Of a stretch of 64,000 nt of DNA, positions 1-10,609 are shown in pieces. The stretch is from positions 80,624,715 through 80,688,714 of the forward strand of contig CM077646.1 of assembly GCA_039707465.1 (NCBI GenBank), written 5' to 3'. The notes below the pieces were generated by a model. It worked only from the letters and a program-made list of their open reading frames with translations. It did not search any database and had not been told where the DNA came from. The position numbers were made by a program, and so were the translations under genes. Numbering within the stretch: the first letter of the stretch is position 1; each line of letters begins with the position of its first letter. The stretch is from Rhabdophis nuchalis. Taxonomy: Eukaryota; Chordata; Lepidosauria; Squamata; Natricidae.

Positions 1-1180
1 AGATACAAAGATATCTAACAAGAAACTGGAAATACTTGCAAGTAGCTATTTAAAATGGTGTTATCATTAGCCTGAATCAATCCACTGCACAATTAAAGCT
101 TCTTCATGGAAGGTTTTGAACCATGCTTGTTCTGTGTAAATAGATTTTTTTTACTTCCAAGTCTACAAAGAGAGAGAGTGTGACTGACCAAGTTACTCAG
201 CTACCTTCTAAGTAAAGTTATTATTACCTCTGGTTTTAATTACATATTGATCTTTGAGGTTACATGTAATATTAATAGTTATTATGTATGGCATATAATA
301 TAGAGTACAGAGTAAATTAGAGTTAACAAATGCAGTTAACCGTTAGAGTAGCTTTTCAGATTGAGATTGGTGGCATATAAATTTAATAAAATAAATAAGT
401 AAACCTTTAAAATCTTCTGATTTGGTGTATTTGAGTCTAGAATTTTCTAGCTTTGCCTGGCCAGCAAGCATGATAAAACGCCCTTTCTTATTCACATTGC
501 CAACAAATTTGAAGCACTTTTATATATGGAAGATTTTTTTTCTCTGGTAACATATACCAAGTGTACATCATTTTATAAAAATTCTGTTTAAGATTATAAC
601 ATAACATAAATTTCAATTCTTTCAGCCACATATTTTTCCATTATTCCACCTATATATTATAACAAAAAATTGTATCCCACTTTGTCCTACATTTTCCACC
701 TGCTTTTGTTCTTTGACAATAGTTACTATTAGGAATTCTCAAACCCCCATATAGTAATTTCACCAAGATATTACTCCAATTAAAGTACTTTGAAGAAAGG
801 AGAAGGAGAAGAGATCAAACAGGTAACCACTTAGATTTCCATTCCACCTCAATGTTTACTGAGTGTGACTGCAAGCCCTGAATTAACTCTTCTAGTTATG
901 GAAGGTATTTATTCAATAGGCCATTTAGGTCACTGAGTCCAATCTCTGCTCAGTGCTGGAATGAAAATTAAAACATTTCCAATGGCTGTTCTGCCTCTGC
1001 CTGAACAGACCAGGGAAGGGAACCCTGCAATTGCCTGTGATAATTGGTAATAATAGTTCATGATGGAACTATTTTTACTACAAAGTAATTTCCCTTCAAA
1101 ATACCAGAACATGCCTTCTTGTAACATGAAGCATGATTCTATGTTCCGAATACTGGGAAAACAACAAAGTTACACTGACC
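1..1180. other. AT-rich upstream flank, no gene seen
   Basis: Low-GC sequence without a convincing open frame or splice-framed exon. Around 370-404 there is an A-rich end of the form gcatataaatttaataaa, which resembles the 3' tail of the L2 copies elsewhere in the window but is too short to assign firmly. Nothing else is recognised. Confidence 0.5.
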
Positions 1181-1560
1181 ATCTTTGCATATTTGAAAAG
1201 CATTATGATATTCTCCCCGCTATCACATTTTTCCCAAGGCTGCACCTATTCTAGTGTCCCAATCTTTTTTGTCATACTTATTTTCGAGTCTTTTGAATCC
1301 ATCTCCATTGCTCTTTTTTGCACTTCACTTGTTTTGAATTTTCCTGAGTCATTCTGATATCCAGAACAGGCCACCGTTTCCCACTGATGCAAAATGTAGT
1401 GAAATGGCATTACTTGTCATGACTTAGAAAATATCTTTATATTAGTGCAGCGTAAATTTGCCACTTTATCAGCCCTGTCACACTGCTGACTCATATTCAG
1501 CTTGTGACCACTTAGAATTCTATGATCTTTCACTGAGCAGCTGGTACACTGATTCATGTA
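1180..1560 (-). mobile_element. Old CR1/L3-like LINE fragment
   Basis: Read on the minus strand, this stretch resembles the distal part of a CR1-clade reverse transcriptase. It holds the block around ctgctgactcatattcagct (1481-1500), which recurs in recognisable form in the younger CR1 copies at 18,000-19,078 and 59,338-60,545, followed by a decayed match to the region encoding the C-terminal helices. There is no open frame. The degree of decay suggests an old insertion. The boundaries are approximate. Confidence 0.5.
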
Positions 1561-1869
1561 TCTTCCTTTTGTTTTGAAGAAAATATTTTAAAACCCCTTT
1601 TTGTTCTTAACATCTTCCAATAACCACCCTCACCCCCAAAGAAACCATCACCACTTCTTGACTGTCTGCCAGCCTGTCTTAGTGAGCTAGAAAGGGCTGG
1701 ATCTACCATGTAGGGCTGAACTAACAGCACAAACTCTACTTTGTTGATAATCACTACCTCCAATTTATCCCAAACCCAGACTGTATTTCTTGTAACTCAG
1801 TCAGACTTGACCTGCCAGTTAACATCCAATTCAGCACAGATCAGAGTGACTAATCTGCCAAAATATTGA

Positions 1870-4800
1870 ATCTTCTCAAAGTGGCCTTATAAATGGTCCA
1901 GAGTTTCTTCCTACTGATGATAAGAAACATGGCCACCCTAAAAACAGCTGCTGGATGTCTTATTAGGGCTATAATAAGAACAAAGAAATGTTGATCTTTT
2001 ACTGTTCTTTTTGCAATAAAGTAAGCCTAGGAGCTGTCTCTTGCCTGTTTTTATTCAGGTATGTTTTGAGTGTTCCTCCAACAAAGCTCCAGGCATTTTT
2101 TTTTTAGCAATTCTTCTAGAGTTCTTCAGTAAAGCAAGGTCTTCTCATGAACAGCAAGCAGGGAAAAGCCACACAGGGCTGAGGTGATCTGCAGCTCCAC
2201 CCACCCACTCTTTACAGGCAAGAATCAAGTTCTCAGCCATGCCACCCATCAGATTCTTGGGAAAGACAGCAAACTCCATCTAAAATCCCTTTCAGTCCAT
2301 TAATTGTCTGGGATGGGCACTAAATCTAATGTATGACACTGGTATGCATTAGGCCATTGATGACTTGATGTAGGTCCATAGTTGTCATGGAAGCTAGACA
2401 TTTTCTACTTGGACTTAATGCTACCAGGTAGCAAATTAAATTCTCTGAGCAGCCATAGACTCAGACACTCTATTGTCAACCTAGCAATGGAATCCAGAGC
2501 TCAACCATGAATGAATGAGCAGTAGAGAAGACAATATACTAGAAGATAAAACCAATCCTAACTATTCTTTAGAACCCAGTTTCAACCAAATAATCTTACA
2601 TCAGGTTATCTGAGGATCAGGGTCTTAAGAGCCGTCAAAGACTTGTAGATAACAAGATTCACTAACAGCACTCTAGTGTCAGGTAATGCAAGAACTCAAA
2701 ATCTTAATGGTCACACATCAGGTAGATGGATACCTCCCCCTGGGCCCAGCAAGTTTAGTGTCCTCATCTATGATAGGGATCATAGACAAGAGCCTTTTAC
2801 AATTGGCCTTTGAAAGATCTGCAGTTGTCTTTTGGAAAACATGACCCATATTTTTTCTCTTTTCATTCTGATGGTAGCAGTAAGAGCCAGTGAAAGCCAT
2901 AATTTTCCCCTTTCTTTATCTCCTATAAATAGCAATTCTATCACCTCTGCGATACATCAGCATTGTCTTTTTTCAGCATATTTATTTGGCTCTAGGGCAG
3001 TTTTGAGTTCTAACATTGTGAGCTATCTTCTTATTCTCTTGCTCTCATTGTCAGTGAGTGAAGTCCTCCTGTAATTTTCTTCTGGAAAAATACCTCCTAT
3101 ATCAATTCTTGATGATGTCCCCTTTTGTCTGAAACAGTTTTATAGGTTGAAATGTGGGCCCTGTCTTCTATCTACTTATTTCTTTCTTTAAACTCTGCAA
3201 TAAATTGATATTTGTAAAAATAAACTTAATATTATTAGACTGTGCTATATATGCTGTGCTTGACTGCTGGTTGTTTAACCAGGTATAACTACTTGTGTGA
3301 TATAGATTGCACATTCCACACTAAGCTAAAAGCCATGATTTACAAATTAGAATGCCTGGGTTCACATAATACTAGGTTATATCAGGAAACCATATTATCT
3401 CCTAGGGTGTTTTATGAAGCTAAGTTTAGAGAAGTGCTAAAGATAAAACAATAAGCATGACATTATAGATTGGATCCACCTTCTAACCTAATAGCATTTT
3501 CATTGGCCATAAATTTGTGTTCATTTTTTCCTCATCTCTCCCTCCATTCCCTCTGCTGGAAACCTGTTCAACTCTTCTGGGAACTCTTGCTGGAAGCTAG
3601 AAGAGCAAAAAGTGGGAAAGAAAATAATCTGTCTCATTTCTGCCACTGGTAGCATTTCAAGTAAAACTTTGATGCACCTATGGAGTAAAATGTAATACTG
3701 AATATATTGTAAAACTATAGTTCAACCATCTATAACTTGTGATCAACAGTTCCAGCCATATAGCTTATAGAAAAACTACAACTTTTAGTTAATTTATTAT
3801 ATGAAAAGTATAAAAAAGAACTAGTGTAATCAAGCAGATGAAATTGTATTTCCCATAAACAAAAAAGGAACATATTGTTTCTACCATGGAAGTTCTAAAT
3901 GATAAACATTACAGAATATGACATTTAAAAAAATATGTCAGCAATGCCTTTTTTCCCATGCTATCAAATTAAAACTAAAGGTTTTCTAATGGAATTATTG
4001 GGCATTCTTAGGAAATAGTTGAAAATAGTTTAAAAGGAATTCTTCACAGAATGTTTAATTAACTCATGCCAGCCACTATCCTATAATGTTTTTTTAGAAA
4101 AACAAAAAGACACAACTATATCACCAAAAGATTGGGGTCAATCAGCAGTTGTTATTATTATTGATAATGTCAATACAGATCAATACACTATCTGCTTGCT
4201 AAGAAAAATTATTCCATGAAATTAAAATATGGCATTTTGGTTGGGAGGCAATATGTATGTTTTCACAAATGATGAGAAAAAACTTCCAATCTTTGATTAT
4301 GAAAGTCTACCACCATCTATATAAACTAAAAGGTGATTTTGATGGATATGTGCAAAACCTGTTGCCTGGGGGAAAAGAGCTGAAGCATTTTTTTTTTAAA
4401 GTTCAGAATGGACAGATAATGTTCATAAACAGCTCAGGCCGATAACTTCCTAATTCACTAAAAAAGGAAGAGGAAATATAGTACAAATCAAATTTTCAAG
4501 GTTCTGTTATTATAAACAATTAAAAAAAAAAAAGCCTTAGCCTTTATTTGGTTTCATGACTTGCTCTACCTAGTGGAGCTGAGACATTGCAAGCTAGGTT
4601 GATGTTTGGAGGGATCGAGCTGAAAAATATTGTGGTTTCAATGTATGTAATATTCCTTCAAAGAATCAAAAAGTTCTGCAGGAGAATTCTTAATTCTCCC
4701 AGATCATGTCTTCTAATAAACACAATGGGTAAACATATTTTTAATTTGTGTGTGTGTATATGAGTGTGTGGTGTTGTTGGCAGGCCAAGCATTCTTTGCA

Positions 4801-5931
4801 TGCTTTCTTTGATGCTATTCTTATGATATAAATAAAAAATACCATGATGACTATTTGTAAACAAATGCTTTATTTAAGAATTAATCTTTGCATTTTCAGA
4901 GAACCAGAAGATCTGGTAAGATATATTTTTCTAGAAGTAATTGGATACAATATTTTAAGCTCCTTTAAAAAAAAAAGCAGCTTCAGCTAAAATTTCCCTA
5001 TTGGTACAACTAGGCGAAGTCAATTTGCTGTCACTCTATTCAAAAATAACTTGCAATTGGCTTTGGCTGTACAAAGCCTGAATGTGGTATTGATGTCATA
5101 AATATGCTTTCTCTCCCTCCTGGTTGGTAAGCTTTTTTAATTCATCTGGTGCAACAAAGTGAGAAGACTATTTAAAGCTCTTGGGAAAAATTGTGATTTC
5201 TCTCTCTAAGCACTTCAGACAGGGCACAGGGGCATCCAGCAAAGAAATGAGTATTCTTAGTGAATTTTCAAGCCGATATTCATAACAGTCTTTTCCTCTC
5301 TGCTTTGTAGAAATTATAATTTTTAAGAAAGAGGTTTTGTGAGAAATCCAGTTATTTATTAGGAGCTTCATGTTGGCATGTTCCCAAGTGAAGCCAGCTC
5401 TGACCACATAATTTACGAGCCCAATCATGACCCTGTTTCCCCCCCTCCCCCCAGGGTGTGTCATCAATTGCATTCACCAAGAGGGCAAATTTGCAGGTTG
5501 TAGAGATTACTCCCCTCCAGCCGCTGTAAGTAACCCTGGGATACAGCCTTGAGAGAAAAATCTGGAATGTGCATCTGTCTTTTGCTGCCGTGCCGTTTCA
5601 TCGGTTTCCCATACTCCTTTTCCTATGGCAACTCAAGAGCAGGCTAGGGATGCTTTGCAAGTTGACATACACTATGTACAAGTGCAAGTATTTATATCTT
5701 CAGGAAGAAAAAAAGGGAGGCATTTGTAGAAGAAAGCTCTTAACAGGTATCTGGTATTGAATTCCTTTTTCATAAAAAAAAGCCTTGATAGTGAACAACA
5801 GAGATGATGTATTTGAATCTGCAACCAGTTTCTTACAACTGGACAAGGTTGTTAGAGGCATAGAAGACTTGCCAAAAAGGTAACAGTTTTAAAACAAGAT
5901 ATTATTTCATCAATATCTATTTAAATTCTTA
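1870..5931. other. Unannotated AT-rich flank
   Basis: No gene recognised. A short GT-rich microsatellite lies near 4,745-4,780. The part from about 5,100 to 5,560 is less AT-rich and not visibly repetitive, and is discussed as a possible conserved noncoding block. The short open frames here have no recognisable motifs. Confidence 0.4.
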
Positions 5932-6092
5932 GGGTTTTATAATGGGTTTTAGCACGGGATATAATCTAATAGTTTTTTAATGATATATTTTTGTATTTTG
6001 TATGGTTTTTAATATTGCCTGTGCGCCGCCCTGGGTCCTTGCAAGGAGAAGGGCGGGGTGTAAATTTAATAAAATAAAATAAATAAATAAAT
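5932..6092 (+). mobile_element. L2-clade LINE 3' end
   Basis: This is the terminal untranslated region of the L2 family seen throughout the window. It has the gggttttagcacggg motif, then a GC-rich foldback (cgccctgggtcc ... agaagggcgggg), then an A-rich tail of AAATA units. No coding part is retained, so it is a heavily 5'-truncated insertion. Confidence 0.8.
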
Positions 6093-6304
6093 TTGCTAGA
6101 ATTATAAATTATCTTCCAGACAGGCACAAGACCTTCCAAACCGTTTTATTACAGTAATGCAAAATTATACCATGATATATTTATGAACCAGAATTAATAA
6201 AATTAATCACACTTATACCACAAAATCTACAAAAGAAAAATCCTAAAGATCTACATAATATTAGAATTTAACCTATATAAAGAAACAGGTAGAACATTTC
6301 CCCT

Positions 6305-6622
6305 GTCCAGTTGTGTCTGACTCCATGGCGTGGTGCTCATCTCATCATTTCTTACCCGAGGGAACTGTATTGTCTGAAGACATTTCATGATCATGTGACC
6401 AGCATGATTTTACACCAAGGCACACTGAATGCTGTTACCTTCCCACTGAAGTGATACCTATTTATCTACTTGCATCTGCATACTTTCAAACTGCTAGTAG
6501 GCAGGAGCTGGGGCAAGAACTGGAGCTCACGCATCGGTCAGAACCCGGGTCTTAAACCTGAGCTATCAGTTTTCCAACTGACAAGCTCAGCATCTTTAAC
6601 TGCTGAGCCATTGCACAGACAT
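6305..6622 (-). mobile_element. tRNA-derived SINE
   Basis: On the minus strand the first about 80 bases (6,540-6,622) look like a degenerate tRNA head. An A-box-like TGGCTCAGCAGTTAAAGA is followed about 40 bases later by a B-box-like GGTTTAAGACC. The rest resembles the body of a squamate tRNA-SINE. It is a retroposed repeat and not a functional tRNA gene, since it has no complete cloverleaf and a mutated B box. The exact family was not determined. Confidence 0.6.
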
Positions 6623-7023
6623 TATGATATAATAACATGTTTAATTAAACATGAATCAGTATGTTAATGCTAGTATATTGTTACTAGCATATAATGCCAA
6701 TCATGGTGTAATACCATGATATAGAGAAATGCTATAGTATTATAGAATTTATATAAACAGATGTATATGAAAGGTAAGTATACACGAGATCCTTCTGGAG
6801 GACGACATGGAAGCAGAAAGGCTTTCTTAGGAAGCTTTCAAATTATACCTCTTGAAAAAAGTACTAGAATGTAGATTTTGAAGAAGATATAAGCTATAGT
6901 TGTCAAAGCAACAGATTATTCCATTTGAACTGGGTAAAGCAATGACACTGAACAGGAAAAATATCAGGTGGTGCAAGATAAAGGCCAAAATGTAACTAGC
7001 TAATCTCTGATAGACTGGCAAAC

Positions 7024-7247
7024 CAGGGGTGAAATTCAGCAGGTTCTAGAGAACTGGTAGCGGAAATTTTGAGTAGTTTGGAGAACCGGCAAATACCACC
7101 TCTGGCTGGTCTCAGACTGGAGATTTTGCAATATCCTTCCCCAGGGAGTGGGGAGGGAATGGGGATTTTGCAGTATCCTTCCCCTGCCAGGCCCACCAAG
7201 CCAGGCCCACAGAACCGGTAGTTTAAAAAAATTGAATTTTACCACTG
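7024..7247. mobile_element. Miniature inverted-repeat DNA transposon (hAT-like)
   Basis: The left end caggggtgaaattcag and the right end ttgaattttaccactg are imperfect terminal inverted repeats starting CAG and ending CTG. The about 220-bp interior is GC-richer than its surroundings and contains repeated agaaccgg and ggattttgca motifs. It has no coding capacity. Ends and size fit a nonautonomous hAT element; I did not find a clean 8-bp target duplication. Confidence 0.6.
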
Positions 7248-7417
7248 TATTAAACGTTGTTGGAAAGTATTATATGAAAACTTTATTTCTTCAAAGCCAT
7301 CATAGAAAATGGTGCATGACAGAATTGTCCCTTTGATTGTTCTGAAACTCAACTCTGAATTGGATAGGTATGGATGAGTATATGAATGAGTGGAGCTTTT
7401 AGTTCCAAAAGTGTCAT

Positions 7418-8093
7418 TTTGCCTCTTTATAAATGGTGAGGCCCCATCTGGAGTATTGTGTACAGTTCTGGTCACCATACCTTCAGATGGATATTATGGA
7501 AATGGAAAAGGCGCAGAGGAGGGCAACCAGAATGATTAGGGGGCTGGAACACCTTTCTTACCATCTGAGGCTGCAACGGCTGGGCCTCTTCACTCTAGAA
7601 CGACGGCGCCTGAGAGGTGACCTGATTGAAGTCTATAAAATCATGCACGGTGTGGACAAAGTAGAAAAGGAAAAACTCTTTTCCCTATCGCACAACACTA
7701 GAACTAGGGGGCACTCCATGAAACTTTTGGAAGCTAGACCTCAAACAAATAAGAGGAAGTACTTTTTCACCCAGAGGATCACTGGTCTATGGAACTCCCT
7801 GCCAGAAGAAGTGGTGACAGCTGTCAGCCTCGACACCTTTAAGAAAGGATTAGACGAGTTCTTGGAGAACAAGGGTATCCATGGCTATCATTATGGATGC
7901 CTAAGGACACCCTCCGGGTTGGAGAGATAGGCAGGATATTTCTCAATGCCATTTGCAGGGAATCATAAGCAGGTGAAGACATCTGCTTGGGAAGACCCTG
8001 AAACAAATGGGGAGCCACTGTGTGAGACAGAATGCTGGACCGGATGGGCTGTGGCCTGTTCCAGCAAGGCTGATCTTATGTTCTTATGTTCTT
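7418..8093 (+). mobile_element. CR1/L3-type LINE 3' end with ORF2 C-terminus
   Basis: The open frame 7,433-7,930 (165 codons) encodes the C-terminal segment of a CR1-clade reverse transcriptase. It contains VRPHLEYCVQFWSP, the QRRATRMIRGLEHLSY segment, an RRRLRGDLIEVYKIM block and the terminal LWNSLPEEVV ... FKKGLDEFLE. The RT catalytic palm is missing because the copy is 5'-truncated. The 3' UTR ends in short ATGTTCTT direct repeats (about 8,074-8,093), the typical CR1-group terminus. This is a subfamily distinct from the CR1 copies at 18 kb and 59 kb, which end in TATTGTATT repeats. Confidence 0.88.
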
Positions 8094-8235
8094 AAGTGTA
8101 TACAATAAATAATAAAAACACAATACAAATTAGAATATACAGTATATATAGCTGCATTTATTTCTACATATTTTCCTCTCTGTATTTAAAGAAAAAGATT
8201 GAAAAAGGGGGGGCAAGGAAGAGCAGCAAGTACAG

Positions 8236-8420
8236 TAATACAGGTAGCCCACACTTAGTGACAATTGGGACCACCTACTTGGTCATTCAGCGAAGCAGCT
8301 ACTAAGTGAAACCTCAATTGTGCTCATAATCTTTAGTTTTTCTGTTTCTTGTTTTGTTTTTTGCTTTACAACCCATGAAAGTCATAAATGTGAGGATTGG
8401 TCATAAGGTTGCTTGTTCAG
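8236..8420. mobile_element. Degenerate miniature DNA-element fragment
   Basis: The start acaggtagcccacacttagt resembles the ends of the CAGGTAGTCC family at 10,244-10,600, but the interior (ggtcattcagcgaagcagct ... cataaatgtgaggattgg) diverges. I treat it as a related but separate short element of low certainty. Confidence 0.35.
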
Positions 8421-8439
8421 GAGGCAACTGTTGCCTCCT

Positions 8440-9111
8440 GTTTCATGCAAATGTTCGATAAACAAGGTACTTGTAAATGAGGAATTCCTGTAAAAGCTTT
8501 TTTTTAAAAGTTGGTTCAATCACTATATATTCTTGGTGATTTAACATGTATGCATGGCCCCATAACATTCCTATAAGACACTCTTCTAATAAGTAAAAAC
8601 ACTGTAGAAAACCTATTTTAAAACAATTATTCTGGAAGTTCTGATAAGAGTCTGGATAAAGAAGAGGGTTCAGATGAGGTATTTGGGCACTTGGAACAAG
8701 GACCTGGTTATCGGCTAACACCAAGAATGCAATAAAGTGGGTTAGAGCTTTATTCTTTAAGTGAGAATAATCTCTTCTGGATTGCCTCTGAATCTGATTT
8801 AAGTAACAAAAAAACCACACCCTGCTTATTTATTTTTTAAAGGATACATACACCAGGAAGAATGTGTGTTGGTTTGCTATGGATCTCAAGGACAAAAAGG
8901 GTCTTTGGGCAGAAATATGAAATTTAGTACCAAAGGATTGTAGGCTTTCTTCTAAGATATTGGTTGAATTTTCTTCTAAGGTATTGGCTGAATTTACATT
9001 GGCTAAATGAGCTACAAACTAGCCATCCATATACAAATACATAGTTTCAAACTCTACATGAAGCAAAAGAAAATGTCTCAATATATTCTCTGAAGTGTTA
9101 AGTTCTCCAGA
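8440..9111. other. Unannotated AT-rich stretch
   Basis: No recognisable gene or repeat. The minus-strand 125-codon open frame at 8,443-8,820 has no family motif and AT-driven composition, so I treat it as chance. Confidence 0.4.
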
Positions 9112-9290
9112 ACTGTCCCAAAGGTGCTTTTTAGGAGGCACCTGGAATTTCTTGTTGTTTTTTTCCTTTTGAAGACGCTTGAAGAAAAAAAATCAAGAAA
9201 GTCCAATTGCCTCCTGAAAAAGCACCTTTGGGACAGTCATGACCTGGATGACTGAGAATCTCTACAGACCTTCTCCAGAACTCTAATCAG
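9112..9290 (+). repeat. Foldback repeat, Penelope-like remnant
   Basis: Arms 9,112-9,140 and 9,208-9,237 are complementary over 29 of 30 positions (actgtcccaaaggtgc pairs with gcacctttgggacagt). Partial complementarity continues inward towards about 9,174, so the block can fold into one hairpin of about 126 bp. The sequence after it (gacctggatgactgagaatc) and the segment caagaaagtccaattgcc match the repeat family of the degenerate copy at 53,460-53,665. I infer a Penelope-like retroelement terminus; the class assignment is uncertain. Confidence 0.5.
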
Positions 9291-10243
9291 ACTGGACTGT
9301 AAAGGAAGCAAAAGTTTGAGGAAAGCTGAACAAGATCCACTGTGTCTGCATTTTCTCATAGCCTTAAAATAAAAATGTGGGAGAAGGTAAACATTCAAAT
9401 TAGGTACTTTGACTAGCATGGGTCATTTATCATTGTTTGCACTTTCCTTCATTTCAAAGTCCAGTGTGCAATTGGAAGACAATAGATTCTGGCTAAAAAG
9501 TCCCGCCATATCCCATTATTAAGATTATAAATAAATGCAGACAGCAGAGTTTTCATATTTGCTAAATACTCCTTCTCCACTCCTCCTTTTCCATATAGCC
9601 TGGTGAAGAATAAAATATTCTGGGTTGCTCAAATAGTGGAATCATTTTAATATTTTAGACTTATTTGGTTAGCTGTTAAGCTGGCTACATAGATCTATCA
9701 AGATACCTCTATTATTATATTTGTTTTTAGTAAGATGCTTTTGTTTAAACTTCTAAGATTTGTTCCTGTTTTTTTGGAAATAATAATTACAACTATGTTA
9801 AAATTTGGTGATCAAGGCCCTAATTTTTTTTATAGTACCTTTTAAATGATACATCTCTCTAGCATATTAGTATTCCCCCCCCCCCCTCTATTCAATAATT
9901 GTCCGATTCGCCAACAAGTCCTGTAGTTTTCTTGGCTTGGGAAAGCTAATTTGAAGAGTCATTAACCACAGTTACACTGAATGCATTTTTGCAGCCTATT
10001 TCAGAGTTTCAGGGCAGTTCTGTTATTAGATGGATCTACACTACTCTGAGTATCTTGAATGTTGCAGAAAAGGGAAGAGGAAAACCTTTACCATTATTAG
10101 CGCCTTCATTCAAAAGCCTCAAGTTTCTTCTTTTTCTGAATAACTTTCTTACCTCAAAGCTGCCTTTTAGATCAAGCATTAGAAGAAACTTCAACCTAGA
10201 TTGTTTTCACAGCAACCGACTTTTTGCAAACCAGGGACCAGTA
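9291..10243. other. Unannotated stretch upstream of CpG island
   Basis: AT-rich with a C homopolymer near 9,876-9,886. No gene or firm repeat recognised. Confidence 0.4.
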
Positions 10244-10600
10244 CAGGTAGTCCTCAACTTACAGCTACCATGGAGCTCAAAATTTCTATTGTTGGGGGAG
10301 ACATTTGTTAAGTGACCTTTGCCCCATTTTATGACCTTCCTTGCCACGGTTGTTAAGTGAATCGCTGCAGTTGATAAATTAGTAACCAGGCTGATAAGTG
10401 AATCTGGCTTCCCCACTGACTTTGCTTGTCAGAAGATCGCAAACGCATATCCTTGGGATGCTTCAATTGTCATAAGTATGAACCAGTTGCCAAGCCTTTG
10501 AATGTTGATCACGTGACTATGGGGATGCTGCAAAGGCTGCAACTGTGAAAAGTCATTCTTATGGTCATTAAATGAGCTGTTGTAAGTCGAGGACTACCTG
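10244..10600. mobile_element. Miniature DNA transposon, CAGGTAGTCC family, complete
   Basis: Terminal inverted repeats begin caggtagtcctcaactta and end with the complement (gtaagtcgaggactacctg), and both ends are flanked by TA. The interior holds characteristic blocks (ccccattttatgacctt, ttgttaagtgaa, gatcacgtgactatgggg) also found in the copies at 24,819-25,373 and 49,422-50,919. It has no coding capacity. The TA flanks suggest Tc1/mariner-type mobilisation, but that is an inference. It lies immediately upstream of the CpG island. Confidence 0.75.
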
Positions 10601-10609
10601 TACAGCTAG

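Noticed and set aside
6540..6622. Possible tRNA gene (A and B box-like motifs)
   Set aside because: The B box is mutated, there is no complete cloverleaf, and a SINE body is attached.
8443..8820. 125-codon minus-strand frame as a candidate gene
   Set aside because: No recognisable motif, no promoter or splice context, and AT-biased composition like the surrounding noncoding DNA.
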